Assembly (NCBI RefSeq): GCF_030817475.1
Contig: NZ_JAUSZJ010000002.1
Span: 2,892,001-2,956,000 of the forward strand
DNA length: 64,000 bases
Direction of reading: 5' to 3'
DNA from: Streptomyces sp. V2I9
GTDB taxonomy: Bacteria > Actinomycetota > Actinomycetes > Streptomycetales > Streptomycetaceae
Part shown: positions 44,908 through 53,993 of the stretch, piece by piece
Numbering within the stretch: position 1 is the first letter of the stretch
How the letters are laid out: each line of letters begins with the position of its first letter
Translations under genes and position numbers: made by a program
Notes under the pieces: model-generated
What the model saw: only the letters and a program-made list of their open reading frames with translations
What the model was told of the DNA's origin: nothing
Database searches by the model: none

Positions 44908-45966
44908 ATGACCAACACCGATGTCACGGTCGCGGAGACGGCCGGCCGCGATCTGATCGTCCGGCTCGCGTTCGGGAGCATGGCGGCGCAGACCCTGCGC
45001 GCGGCAGCCCGGCTGAGGGTGGTGGAACTGGTGGGCGACAGGGCGCGCCCGGCCGTCGAGGTGGCCGCCGACGCCGGAGCCGAACCTCAGCCCATGGAGC
45101 GGCTGCTGCGCGCCCTGGCCGGGCTCGGCCTGCTGCGGGAGCCCGTCCCCGGATCCTTCTCGGTGACCCCCGCGGGCGCACTGCTGCACCCCGGCCGCCC
45201 CGACTCGCTCGCCTCGTTCGTCAGGATGTTCACCGAACCGGTGATCGTGCGCGCCTGGGAGCACCTGGACGACAGCGTCCGCACCGGCGAGGTCGCGTTC
45301 GACGGCATATTCGGCACCGACTTCTTCAGCCACCTCGCCCGGCATCCCGAACTGTCCGCGGAGTTCAACGCGGCGATGAGCCAGGCCGCTGCGGAGACCG
45401 CCGCCGCCCTGCCGCACGCCTTCGACTTCGGCCGGTTCACCACGGTCACGGATGTCGGCGGGGGCGACGGGACCCTCCTGGCCGGTGTGCTCTCCGCGCA
45501 TCCCGGCCTCACCGGTGTCGTCCTCGACACGGCGGAGGGGTTGGCGGCGACGCCGGACACGATGGCGCGGCACGGGCTGGAGGACCGGTGCTCCCTGATC
45601 GCCGGAGACTTCTTCCACGCGGTGCCCGCGGGCTCGGATCTCTACCTGATCAAGAGCGTCCTGCACGACTGGACGGACGACCGGGCGGTCACGATCCTGA
45701 GCCACTGCCGCGAGGTGCTGCCGCCCGGCGGCCTCGTCCTGATCGTGGAGCCCGTGCTTCCCGACGCGGTCGACCTCCGGGACGACGTCACCGACGGCGG
45801 GGTCACCTACCTGAGCGACCTCAACATGCTGGTGAACGTGGGCGGCCGGGAGCGCACCCGCGAGGACTTCGCGGAGGTGTGCCGCCGAGCGGGCCTGACC
45901 CTCACGGCGGTCACCCCGCTCGCGGAGGCCGCGCCGTTCGCCGTCATCGAGGCCGTGGCCGCCTGA
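44908..45966 (+). CDS. SAM-dependent O-methyltransferase (natural-product type)
   Basis: A 352-residue methyltransferase of the plant OMT/carminomycin 4-O-methyltransferase class. An N-terminal winged-helix dimerisation domain (about 15-95, with AVEVAADAGAEPQPMERLLRALAGLGLL) precedes a Rossmann domain. The SAM motif DVGGGDGTLL is near residue 190 and the catalytic His region is LKSVLHDWTDD-like (seen as IKSVLHDWTDD). Such enzymes methylate phenolic or polyketide hydroxyls. No biosynthetic cluster is adjacent, so the substrate is open; the AraC regulator upstream suggests inducible control. GAGAGGACC precedes the ATG. Confidence 0.9.
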   Translation: MTNTDVTVAETAGRDLIVRLAFGSMAAQTLRAAARLRVVELVGDRARPAVEVAADAGAEPQPMERLLRALAGLGLLREPVPGSFSVTPAGALLHPGRPDSLASFVRMFTEPVIVRAWEHLDDSVRTGEVAFDGIFGTDFFSHLARHPELSAEFNAAMSQAAAETAAALPHAFDFGRFTTVTDVGGGDGTLLAGVLSAHPGLTGVVLDTAEGLAATPDTMARHGLEDRCSLIAGDFFHAVPAGSDLYLIKSVLHDWTDDRAVTILSHCREVLPPGGLVLIVEPVLPDAVDLRDDVTDGGVTYLSDLNMLVNVGGRERTREDFAEVCRRAGLTLTAVTPLAEAAPFAVIEAVAA

Positions 45967-46064
45967 CCCGCGCCGGGCGGTCCCGCGCACAGCGGACGGG
46001 GCCGCCCGCACCGCTCCACCCGGTCGTGGCGGCCCGCCCCGGACGGACGTGACACCATCGAACC

Positions 46065-46562
46065 GTGCTCGACATCGGCTACTCCCTCTCCCGCCGCTTC
46101 CCCGATCCCCCGCAGACCGACTACCGCCGCGCGGACGTCCGGGCGCTGCGGCACGATCTGTTCTCCGGCGACGTCTACCTCGCCGACACCAAGGCGGACC
46201 GCGAGGTGTCCACAGGCTGGGGATGGGTGCCGGTGCTCGACTTCGCGTGGGCTCTGTGCGACATCGTCGAGCAGATCGACCAGGACCCGCGCGGCAACCG
46301 CTCGCACCGGAGGCAGTACGCGGAGCTGGACTTCACCGAGTCCTCGGACGTCATGATCTTCGAGCGGCGCTTCGGCTGGGTCGACGTCGAGGCGGACTGG
46401 ATGCCCGGCGACGAACCCCCGCTGACCTTCAGCCACTCCCTCCTGCGCCGCGAGGCCCGCGACTTCCTGCACGACCTGATCGCCGACCTGGCCGACCTGC
46501 ACGAGGGCCTCGCCGACAACCCCGTGATCTGGGACCTCCAGGCCCGCTTCCCCCGGATCTGA
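46065..46562 (+). CDS. conserved protein of unknown function
   Basis: A 165-residue soluble protein, Trp- and Asp-rich (STGWGWVPVLDFAWALCDI, FGWVDVEADWMPGDEP), with no signal or membrane segment. The pattern is typical of small Streptomyces contact- or immunity-like proteins of about 150 residues that I know only as domains of unknown function. I make no functional claim. A GTG at 46065 gives MLDIGYS. It is convergent with the pentapeptide-repeat gene. Confidence 0.7.
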   Translation: MLDIGYSLSRRFPDPPQTDYRRADVRALRHDLFSGDVYLADTKADREVSTGWGWVPVLDFAWALCDIVEQIDQDPRGNRSHRRQYAELDFTESSDVMIFERRFGWVDVEADWMPGDEPPLTFSHSLLRREARDFLHDLIADLADLHEGLADNPVIWDLQARFPRI

Positions 46563-46617
46563 GCCCTCCGCGACCTCCGGGGCCTCCCCACCCCCGCAGC
46601 CCCCCGGCGCGCGCCCC

Positions 46618-47301
46618 TCACGCCTCCACCCGCACCCCGATCTGCGCCGCGAACGCCGGGGCCAGCTCCATCAGCTGCACCGGGCTGATCACCGCGCCCG
46701 CCAGCCGTTCCACACCCCGCGCGATGTCCAGCTCGGCCACCGTGCGCAGGTCCACCGACTCCATCCGGACGCCGCTGAAGTCCGCCCGCCGCAGCACGCA
46801 GTCGCGGAACTCGACGCGGACCAGGTGCGCGTCCCCGAAGTCCGGTTCGGACAGCACGCAGCCCTCGAAGACGACGTCCTTGAGCCGCGCCCCGCGCAGG
46901 TTCAGGTAGTCGATCTTGCCGCCCCGCACCAGCACCCGCTCCAGCACCGCACCGTGCAGCCGCACCCCGCCGAGGCGGGCGTCCACCACCTCCACGTCCC
47001 GCAGCGACGCCTCCGCGAGGTCCGTGCCCACACCCCGTACGCCCGTCAGGACCGAGTCGATGAAACGGGCCCGCGCCAGCTCCGCGCGGTCCAGGGCACA
47101 GCCGTCCAGGGCGCAGTCCAGGAACCTCGCCCCCCGGCCCGACGCGTCCGCCAGGTCCGCCCCGCCGAACCGGAGCCCGTCGTAGTCCCCGTCCGGCTCC
47201 AGGCCCTCGCCGTCGTACGGGACGAGAGGCGGCAGCCGCACCTCCGGCCGCCGTGCCGCCGTCACGCCCGCCGTGCTCCTCTTCCCGCCGCTCACTGCCA
47301 T
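46618..47301 (-). CDS. pentapeptide repeat protein
   Basis: A 227-residue soluble protein. From about residue 50 it consists of tandem A(D/N)LxX pentapeptides (GADLADASGRGARFLDCALDG, then LARARFIDSVL, TDLAEASLRDVEV, LNLRGARLKDVVFEGC, DAHLVRVEFRDCVLRRADFSG), expected to form a right-handed quadrilateral beta-helix. Some family members mimic DNA and protect gyrase from quinolones, but most have unknown roles. ATG at 47301 has a run of Gs just before it; GTG at 47319 is an alternative. It diverges from the flavoprotein gene 102 nt away. Confidence 0.85.
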   Translation of the reverse strand: MAVSGGKRSTAGVTAARRPEVRLPPLVPYDGEGLEPDGDYDGLRFGGADLADASGRGARFLDCALDGCALDRAELARARFIDSVLTGVRGVGTDLAEASLRDVEVVDARLGGVRLHGAVLERVLVRGGKIDYLNLRGARLKDVVFEGCVLSEPDFGDAHLVRVEFRDCVLRRADFSGVRMESVDLRTVAELDIARGVERLAGAVISPVQLMELAPAFAAQIGVRVEA

Positions 47302-47403
47302 CCCCCCATCGTGACGCACACCACGGACAACGCCCCGCCGACCGTGTCACGTGCGGACGCCCCCGATCCGTCACATCATCAACGACGCGAAGGAGATCCA
47401 GCC

Positions 47404-48597
47404 ATGGTGCACATCCACGTCATCGGCGGCGGGCTCGCCGGGCTCACCGCCGCGATCACGGCGGCCGAGTCGGGCGCACGGGTCACCCTGTACGAAGGCC
47501 ACCGGGCGCTCGGCGGCCGGGCCAGGACCGCCGACGGGCCGTACCGCGCCAACGAGGGCCCGCACGCCCTGTACCGGCACGGCCCGCACGCCACCTGGCT
47601 GGCCCGGCGCGGGCTGCTCGGCCCCCTCGTCCCCGTACCGCCCCGCGAAGGGCTCCGCTTCCGCTTCCGCCGTGCCGGGGCCCTCCGCCGGATGCCTCCC
47701 CCGGCCCTGCTGCGGCTCGTCCGCCGGGCCCCGCACACCGCCCCGGTGGACGACCGCTTCCTGGACTGGGCGGCGGACCGGGTCGGCGCGGAGGGCGCCA
47801 GGGCGGCCGCGCACTTCGCCGCCACCGCGCTGTTCCACCACGACCCCGGTGCGCTCTCGGCCCGGTTCGTCCAGGAGCGCCTGCACCGGCTCGGCTCGCT
47901 GCCGCCCGAGGCCCGCTACCCGGTCGGCGGCTGGGGGACGCTGGTCGAGCGGATGGCCGCCCACGCCCGCGGTCTCGGGGTCACCGTCGAGACGGCCACC
48001 CGCGTCGACACCCGGACGCTCGGCGAGCTGGCCCGTACCGGACCGGTGATCGTCGCCACCTCGCTCGCCGCCGCCCGCGCCCTGCTCGACGACGCGTCCC
48101 TCACCGGGGAGAGCGGCCGCACCGTCCTGGTGGACCTGGCGGTACGCACCCGGCGCGGCGACGCGTTCGTGGTGTCGGACCTGGACGCGCCCGGCTGGCT
48201 GGAACGGTTCACCGCCCAGGACCCCGGTCTCGCCCCGGCGGGCGAACAGCTGCTCCAGGGCCAGTTCCCGATCGGCCCGGACGCGCGCCGGGCGGAGGGC
48301 GTCGCCCGCGCCGAGGAACTGCTCGACCTGGGCTTCCCCGGCTGGCGGGAGCGCACGACCTGGCGCGGCGAGGCACTGGCCGACGGCCGCACCGGGGCCG
48401 TCGACCGCCCCGGCACCACCTGGCGTGACCGGCCCTCCGTCGTCCGTGGCGACGGGGTCTTCCTGGCGGGCGACCAGGTCGCCGCCCCCGGACTCCTCAG
48501 CGAGGTCTCCTTCACCAGCGGCCTCGAAGCCGCGATGCTCGCGGTGAAGGCCGCAGGGCAGCGCACCGGGTCCGGGGCCGGCTGCCGGCGCAGGTGA
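47404..48597 (+). CDS. FAD-dependent amine oxidase/phytoene desaturase-like oxidoreductase
   Basis: A 397-residue flavoprotein with an N-terminal Rossmann dinucleotide motif VIGGGLAGLTAAITAAESGARVTLYE and the conserved GGRARTADGPY that follows in phytoene desaturase/monoamine oxidase relatives. The C-terminal FAD motif is seen as GVFLAGDQVAAPGLLSEVSF. No carotenoid genes are near, so the substrate is unknown. AAGGAGA stands 7 nt before the ATG, which decides the start. It is convergent with the very large secreted protein, separated by a strong terminator. Confidence 0.87.
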   Translation: MVHIHVIGGGLAGLTAAITAAESGARVTLYEGHRALGGRARTADGPYRANEGPHALYRHGPHATWLARRGLLGPLVPVPPREGLRFRFRRAGALRRMPPPALLRLVRRAPHTAPVDDRFLDWAADRVGAEGARAAAHFAATALFHHDPGALSARFVQERLHRLGSLPPEARYPVGGWGTLVERMAAHARGLGVTVETATRVDTRTLGELARTGPVIVATSLAAARALLDDASLTGESGRTVLVDLAVRTRRGDAFVVSDLDAPGWLERFTAQDPGLAPAGEQLLQGQFPIGPDARRAEGVARAEELLDLGFPGWRERTTWRGEALADGRTGAVDRPGTTWRDRPSVVRGDGVFLAGDQVAAPGLLSEVSFTSGLEAAMLAVKAAGQRTGSGAGCRRR

Positions 48598-48646
48598 GGT
48601 ACGGGCCGCGGTGCCGGGCGAGACCGCCACCGCCACCACGTACGGA

Positions 48647-48687
48647 GGGCCGCACGCTGCCACCGATGGGGTGACAGCGTGCGGCCC
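48647..48687. terminator. strong bidirectional terminator
   Basis: 13-bp perfect stem (48647-48659 and 48675-48687), extended past one mismatch by CACC/GGTG, loop GATGG. It lies between two convergent genes. Confidence 0.85.
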
Positions 48688-48690
48688 GTT

Positions 48691-48732
48691 CTTCCGGTAC
48701 GTGAGGCACCAGATGCTTCCGGTACGTCAGGC
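48691..48732. repeat. 17-bp direct repeat near the convergent terminator
   Basis: CTTCCGGTACGT-N-AGGC at 48691-48707 and 48716-48732, differing at one base (period 25). It directly follows the terminator hairpin. Confidence 0.65.
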
Positions 48733-48775
48733 GTCCTGCGCCCGGTGTCACGTACCCGGTGGTGCGCGATCCGGG

Positions 48776-51700
48776 TCAGATGTGGACCTGGGACGCCGGG
48801 GCTCCCGCACCGGAGGCGATCAGGCCGAGACCCGACCAACCACCCTTGATCTCACCGCCGTTGTTCAGCCAGGCACGCGCCGAGCCGTCCGGGGCGACCG
48901 CGACGTAGTCGGCCCGGCCGTCGCCGTTGGCCTCGGCGAACCGCACCTGTGCGCCGGGGACGCCCATGGCGGGGGCGTAGACACCGAGCGTCGTCCAGTT
49001 CCCGTTGCCGTCCTTGTTCAGCCACGCCTTCACGGAACCGTCGTCGGCGACCACCAGGTAGTCCGCCCGGCCGTCGGCGTCGAGGTCCGCGAACCGCACC
49101 TGGCTTCCGGGGGCCCCGGCACCGGTGGAGAGACGGATGACACCGCTCCAGCCGCCGCTGCCGTCTCCCCCCTGGTTGAGCCACGCGCGCACCGAACCGT
49201 CGTCGGCCACCGCGAGGTAGTCCGCCCGGCCGTCCGCGTTGACATCGGCGAACCGGACCTGGGCGGCCGGGGCGCCGACGCCGGCGGCGTACGTACCGAG
49301 GGCCGTCCAACCGCCCTTGCCGTCACCGCCGTTGTTCAGCCATGCCTGTACGGAGCCGTCCGCGCCGAGGACCAGATAGTCGGCGCGGGCGTCGGCGTTC
49401 AGATCGGCGAAGTGCACCGAGGAGCCGGGGGCGCCCACGCCCACGGCGATCTGGCCGACGGAGGTCCAGCCCCCGGCGGCGCCGTTGTTGGTCCAGGCAC
49501 GCACCGAGCCGTCCGGCGCGACGACGAGGTAGTCGTCCCTGCGGTCCGCGTCGATGTCGGCGAAGCGGACCTGGTCCGCCGGGGCGCCCGCGCCCGCCGC
49601 GAAGCGGTCGACGGGCGTCCAGCCGCCTCCGCCCACGCCGCCGCCGTCGCCACCGCCGTTGAGCCAGGCCCGTACCGCGCCGTTGGCGTCCACCACGAGG
49701 TAGTCGGCCCTGCGGTCGGCGTTGACGTCCGCGAAGCGCACCCAGGAGCCGTGAGCACCCGTGCCGGTGGCGATCTGCCCGGCGGCGGTCCAGCCGCCGA
49801 TGCCGCTGCCGCCCTGGTTCAGCCACGCCTGGACGGCCCCGTCGGCGGCCACGGCCAGGTAGTCCGCGAAGCCGTCGGCGTTGACGTCGGCGAACCGCAC
49901 CTGGTCGGCCGGAACGCCGACCCCGGAGGCGATCTGCCCGGCGGCGGTCCAGCCCGCCGTGCCGGTGCCGCCCTTGTTGAGCCACGCCCGCACGGCGCCG
50001 TTCGGGTCGACCACGAGGTAGTCGGTGAACCGGTCGGCGTTCAGGTCGGCGAACCGCACCTGGCCACCGGCGAGGTTCACGCCGGTGGCGACCTGTCCGG
50101 CGGCGGTCCAGCCGCTGACGCCGGTGCCGCCCTTGTTCAGCCAGGCCCGCACCGCGCCGTTGGCGTCCACCACCAGGTAGTCGGCGTAGCCGTCGCCGTT
50201 CAGATCGGCGAACCGCACCCGGCCTCCCGCCAGGTCCACACCCGAGGCGACCTGCCCGGCGGAGGTCCAGCCGCCGCGGCCGTCACCGCCCTTGTTCAGC
50301 CAGGCGCTTACCGCCCCGTTGGCGTCGACCACGAGGTAGTCGGCGCGGCCGTCGGCGTTCAGGTCCACCTGGTAGTCGCCCAGGCCCGTACGGGCCGGAG
50401 CGGGCTTCACGACGACCTGCTCGCTGATCCACCCCTTCCGGGCGACCTGCGAGATGCCCTCCGCGAAGACGTCGGCCATCTTCACGTAGCCCTGGTCATT
50501 GGGGTGGAGCCGGTCCTTCAGGTCGGCGTGCGTGAGGGAGGCCATGCTGACGAACGCGACCTTGTGCTTCTGGGCCTGCCGCTCGGCGACGATCTTCGGG
50601 ATCTCCGCGTTGTACGCGTTGATCCGCGCCTGGACCGCCGGGGAGGTGGACGGGACCAGGGAGGCGACGACGATCGTGGTGTCCGGGGACGCCGCGATCA
50701 TCTGGTCGATCAGCCCGGCCAGCCGGGCGGGGGCGGTGGCGACCTGGTGGTCACGGTCCATGTCGTTGGTGCCGATGTGCAGCAGCACGACGTTCGGCTT
50801 GGCCTGGTCCATCCAGGAGTCGATGTTGGCCGACAGGCCCTCGATCAACCACCCCGAATGGCCCTCGTGGTCGAGGTCGGGCAGTTGGCCGTGTTTCAGC
50901 GAGCCGACGAAGTCCAGCGTCCCCGCCCGCGGTACGAGCCGGGGCCACAGGGCGGCCCGGTAGCTGGACCGGGTGGAGCTGCCCGCCCCCTCGGTGATGG
51001 AGTCGCCGAGCGGCATGACGGTGAGGCGGGGGACCTTCCAGTCCACACCCAGCTCGTCGGGCGTCCCGCCCTGGCCGGGGGTGTCGTCGTGGTACGTGTA
51101 CGTGTTGAGCTCGTTCACGGCCGCCAACGCGTCGCTCTCCGGTACGGGCTGCGCCCAGGAGGTGTCGTACTGATCCACCGCGATGAAGTTCGGCTTCTTG
51201 CGGGCGGCGGGTGAACAGAACCGCTGCGCCCGATTGACGATCTTCGCGTTGTCGTTCCGGGCCGTGTCCTCGTACGCGGCGTCCCGGAAGTGGTTCATGA
51301 CGAACAGCCGGCGGAACTTCGGCTCTTCCTTCGCCAGCGGGATCTCGTCCCACCGAGTGCGGCAACTCCAGTCCGAGTTGCCGATGCCCGCACCCATCGA
51401 CCAGTAGTTCTCGGCCGTCCAGTCCTTGTCGTGCTGGAAACTGAGACGGTGCCGCTTGAGCCTGTCCTTCTCGTCTTCCTTGGCGGTTTCGCCGTCGCTG
51501 GTGAACAGGACGAGCCGTTTACCGCGCTCGACCATGTCCGAGACCTTGGGCCACCCGTTCGCCTTCACGTTCCAGGCGATGTCCGAGGACCAGCCGGGGA
51601 TCGTCTCCGAGGACGGGTTGAACACCATGCCGGCGAGCTGACCACCGGGCCCGAGGTCGTCCCCGATCTCAGCGTTCAGCTCGTCGTACGAGGTGGCGTC

Positions 51701-52681
51701 CTGCAGGAAGACGGTGACGATCTCGTTCCCGTTGGCCGGGTCCTTCAAGAAGTCCGCGATGTCGGTGAACACGTCGGACATGGGCCGGCTGGTCGGAATG
51801 CACACTTCGTGGCACATCCGGACTCTGCCGTTGTGCTGGTAGCCGTCGAGCATCAGACCGCGTACGCCGTTGGCCAACTGCTGCCGGATGGAGTGGGACT
51901 GGTTCGGCATGGGCGCCGCGCCGTCCGCGTCGTCCTGGTTGTAGAAGGCGTTGTGCGCGGTGAGGTAGGTCCGCTGGTCGAACGTCGGATCAGCAGGCAT
52001 CGCCTGCTTCGTGGGCGACACGCGGGTGACGTACCAGAGTTGCTTCTCGCCCTCGTCCAGGGAGGCGCCGAACGTCACGTCGCCCCCGTTCTCCCGGTCC
52101 TCCTTGTCGACCTTCGCCGGGGTCTGCAGGTACTCCACGTGTCCCACCGGGCGGATCTTGTACTGATCCCCCTTGTACCGGTGGAACTCCCAGTCCGTGC
52201 CGGGGCCGGCACAGTCGCGGAAGGCCAGCCGCGCTGCGCCTTCGGCGTCGGCGTCCCGCCCCATGCACCGGTCGTCCAGGGTGCGGCTCCTGACCTTGTA
52301 CGTGCCGCCTGCCGATGCCTGGAGGTACCACCACTGGTTGTCCTCGTCGCCCTTGGGGGGCGTGGCGCGGTGGAGCAGCTCGGTACCGGAGATCTGGTAA
52401 CCGCCGCCCCCCGCGCCCTCCACGTCGTCTCCGACGCTCTGGATGACCACGGTCGTGTCGACGGGCGGGCCGGCCGCCGGATCGCCCGGGGCCGCGACGG
52501 CGGGGGACGACCCCACCACTGCCGTGACCGAGGCCAGCAGCGCTCCCGCGAGGGAGGCGGCGATCAGCCGCGCGCCGAGGCGGGCACGTCGGCGGGCGGG
52601 CGCGGGGGTCGCGGGCCGGTCGCCCTCCGCTCCCACCGCGTCGAGGGGTCGTCTTCGGCGGTAGCCGGAAAGACGTCTCAT
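48776..52681 (-). CDS. giant secreted protein: ricin-type lectin, PI-PLC, SGNH hydrolase and FG-GAP/VCBS repeats
   Basis: A 1301-residue exported protein. The signal is a long basic N-terminus and hydrophobic run, cut near AVAAPGD (about 66). A ricin-B-like lectin domain (about 78-218, with QWWYL and DDRCMGR) comes first. The PI-specific phospholipase C X domain (about 230-515) has both catalytic His, H243 (LTAHN) and H291 (CHEVC). An SGNH hydrolase (about 552-750) has S561 (LGDSITEG), N639 (HIGTND) and D723/H726 (DRLHP). Ten FG-GAP/VCBS repeats with DxNADGxADY Ca2+ loops fill 768-1301. It starts at ATG 52681 with GAAGGA 6 nt upstream. It likely attacks phospholipids or esters on bound surfaces. 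Confidence 0.92.
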   Translation of the reverse strand: MRRLSGYRRRRPLDAVGAEGDRPATPAPARRRARLGARLIAASLAGALLASVTAVVGSSPAVAAPGDPAAGPPVDTTVVIQSVGDDVEGAGGGGYQISGTELLHRATPPKGDEDNQWWYLQASAGGTYKVRSRTLDDRCMGRDADAEGAARLAFRDCAGPGTDWEFHRYKGDQYKIRPVGHVEYLQTPAKVDKEDRENGGDVTFGASLDEGEKQLWYVTRVSPTKQAMPADPTFDQRTYLTAHNAFYNQDDADGAAPMPNQSHSIRQQLANGVRGLMLDGYQHNGRVRMCHEVCIPTSRPMSDVFTDIADFLKDPANGNEIVTVFLQDATSYDELNAEIGDDLGPGGQLAGMVFNPSSETIPGWSSDIAWNVKANGWPKVSDMVERGKRLVLFTSDGETAKEDEKDRLKRHRLSFQHDKDWTAENYWSMGAGIGNSDWSCRTRWDEIPLAKEEPKFRRLFVMNHFRDAAYEDTARNDNAKIVNRAQRFCSPAARKKPNFIAVDQYDTSWAQPVPESDALAAVNELNTYTYHDDTPGQGGTPDELGVDWKVPRLTVMPLGDSITEGAGSSTRSSYRAALWPRLVPRAGTLDFVGSLKHGQLPDLDHEGHSGWLIEGLSANIDSWMDQAKPNVVLLHIGTNDMDRDHQVATAPARLAGLIDQMIAASPDTTIVVASLVPSTSPAVQARINAYNAEIPKIVAERQAQKHKVAFVSMASLTHADLKDRLHPNDQGYVKMADVFAEGISQVARKGWISEQVVVKPAPARTGLGDYQVDLNADGRADYLVVDANGAVSAWLNKGGDGRGGWTSAGQVASGVDLAGGRVRFADLNGDGYADYLVVDANGAVRAWLNKGGTGVSGWTAAGQVATGVNLAGGQVRFADLNADRFTDYLVVDPNGAVRAWLNKGGTGTAGWTAAGQIASGVGVPADQVRFADVNADGFADYLAVAADGAVQAWLNQGGSGIGGWTAAGQIATGTGAHGSWVRFADVNADRRADYLVVDANGAVRAWLNGGGDGGGVGGGGWTPVDRFAAGAGAPADQVRFADIDADRRDDYLVVAPDGSVRAWTNNGAAGGWTSVGQIAVGVGAPGSSVHFADLNADARADYLVLGADGSVQAWLNNGGDGKGGWTALGTYAAGVGAPAAQVRFADVNADGRADYLAVADDGSVRAWLNQGGDGSGGWSGVIRLSTGAGAPGSQVRFADLDADGRADYLVVADDGSVKAWLNKDGNGNWTTLGVYAPAMGVPGAQVRFAEANGDGRADYVAVAPDGSARAWLNNGGEIKGGWSGLGLIASGAGAPASQVHI
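48782..50377 (-). repeat. ten tandem FG-GAP/VCBS coding repeats
   Basis: About 1.6 kb of direct repeats of roughly 160-170 bp within the giant gene, each encoding a Ca2+-binding DxNxDxxxDY loop followed by AWLN and GGW. Several copies are highly similar at the DNA level, so repeat number may vary by recombination or be mis-assembled. Confidence 0.85.
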
Positions 52682-52929
52682 GTGCGTTCCTTCGATGGTC
52701 GGTTCAGCTGTCGGCCACCGTCGGATCGGGTCCCGCCGGCCGCGCCGCGCGGCTTCGCCCGTCCCACGGCCGGAATCGCCCGGGCGGCGGGCACGGCACG
52801 TACGGGGAAGACGATCGGTGTGGCCAAGCAAAGCTTCGCTCCCCGCGCTGCCGTTTCACTGATGTTCCGCTGACGCCCGGTGACGCGGCCGGACGCCCCG
52901 GCCGCCACGACGACGCACCTGTCCCCCTC

Positions 52930-53844
52930 TCACCGCCCCAGCAGCCGCCGCGCGATCTCCGCGTGGTCCGGGGCGACGCGGACCTCCCCGCCCCCGGCCC
53001 CCCACAGCCCGTTCTGGAGCACCCGGCCCAGCGTCCAGGCCCGCGCCCGCTCCCTGTCCCGCTCCAGGCCCAGCGCCTCCGTCAACGCGTCGAACCGCCA
53101 CACCACCTCCTCCGCGTCGAAGAGGTTGTCCAGTGCCGGGAACAGCTCGAAGGCCGGGTCCCCGGCAAGCGGTTTCGGGTCGAGGGCGATCCACTCGCCC
53201 GCCCGTCCCGTCTCCGCGCGGCCGGCCAGGACGTTGTCGTAGTGCAGGTCCCAGTGGAGCAGCCGGTCCCCCGGCTCCCCCGCGACCTCGCGTACCGCCG
53301 CCGCACAGTCGGCGAGCAACCGCCGGTCCGCCGCGTCGGCCAGCAGGGCCGTCTGCTCCGGGGCCTGAGCGAGCATCCGCTCCACCACCGCGCCCAGCGT
53401 GCGCAGGCCCTTGGGCGCGGGCACCGCCGCCAGCCGGGCCAGCACCGCACCGAGGGCGGCCACCGCTCCCCGTACGTCGGCCTCGCCGGACAACGGCCGC
53501 CGCTCGTCGAGCCGTTCCAGCAGCAGCGCACCGGTCTCCGGGTCGTGGCCGAGCAGCTCCACCGCCCCGGCCCCCGCCGCCGCCCAGGCCCGCAGGGCGA
53601 CGGGTTCGCCCGCCGTCTCCTCGTCCACGGCCTGGAGTTTCAGCGCGGCGGGCCGCCCGTCCGCCTCCCGCACCACCGGCAGCACCAGCGCGCACATCCC
53701 GTGCATCGACGGACCGTCCACCCGCAGCCCCCACCGCTCCAGGCACCGGGCGGCGAGGTCCGGCAGGGCGGCGACGAAGGCCCGGCCGGCCGCTCCGTTG
53801 TACCGGGACTGCGTGGCGGCCAGCTCCGCGGGGACGTCGATCAC
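52930..53844 (-). CDS. aminoglycoside/streptomycin 6-phosphotransferase-like kinase
   Basis: A 304-residue APH(6)/hydroxyurea-resistance family kinase. It shows ALKLQAVDEET with the ATP-site Lys, the middle acidic region LLERLDERRPL, and the catalytic loop LLHWDLHYDNVLAG (HxDxxxxN) followed by ALDPKPLAGDPAFEL with the metal Asp. Family members inactivate streptomycin or phosphorylate small metabolites; no streptomycin genes are near, so resistance is not implied. GTG at 53844 (VIDVPAELAATQ) is chosen; a longer frame to 53970 overlaps the divergent promoter region. Confidence 0.85.
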   Translation of the reverse strand: MIDVPAELAATQSRYNGAAGRAFVAALPDLAARCLERWGLRVDGPSMHGMCALVLPVVREADGRPAALKLQAVDEETAGEPVALRAWAAAGAGAVELLGHDPETGALLLERLDERRPLSGEADVRGAVAALGAVLARLAAVPAPKGLRTLGAVVERMLAQAPEQTALLADAADRRLLADCAAAVREVAGEPGDRLLHWDLHYDNVLAGRAETGRAGEWIALDPKPLAGDPAFELFPALDNLFDAEEVVWRFDALTEALGLERDRERARAWTLGRVLQNGLWGAGGGEVRVAPDHAEIARRLLGR

Positions 53845-53993
53845 GTCCCCGATCCTAGGGAGCGGCGCGGCAGCGGGAGGCGAAACGATCCGGGCCGGGC
53901 GATACGCCCCGGGAGACGGATCGGCCCCGCGCGCAGTAACGTCCCGCCAGACATACGCTCGGCATCTCACCGCACAGGGACACCAGGGGCATC

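Noticed and set aside
48782..50377. CRISPR-like regular repeats
   Set aside because: Repeats are about 165 bp, lie in frame inside a gene and encode FG-GAP domains; no unique spacers and no cas genes.
48611..51214. 867-codon plus-strand frame antisense to the giant secreted gene
   Set aside because: Periodic GVDVGE-like repeats simply mirror the FG-GAP coding repeats on the other strand.
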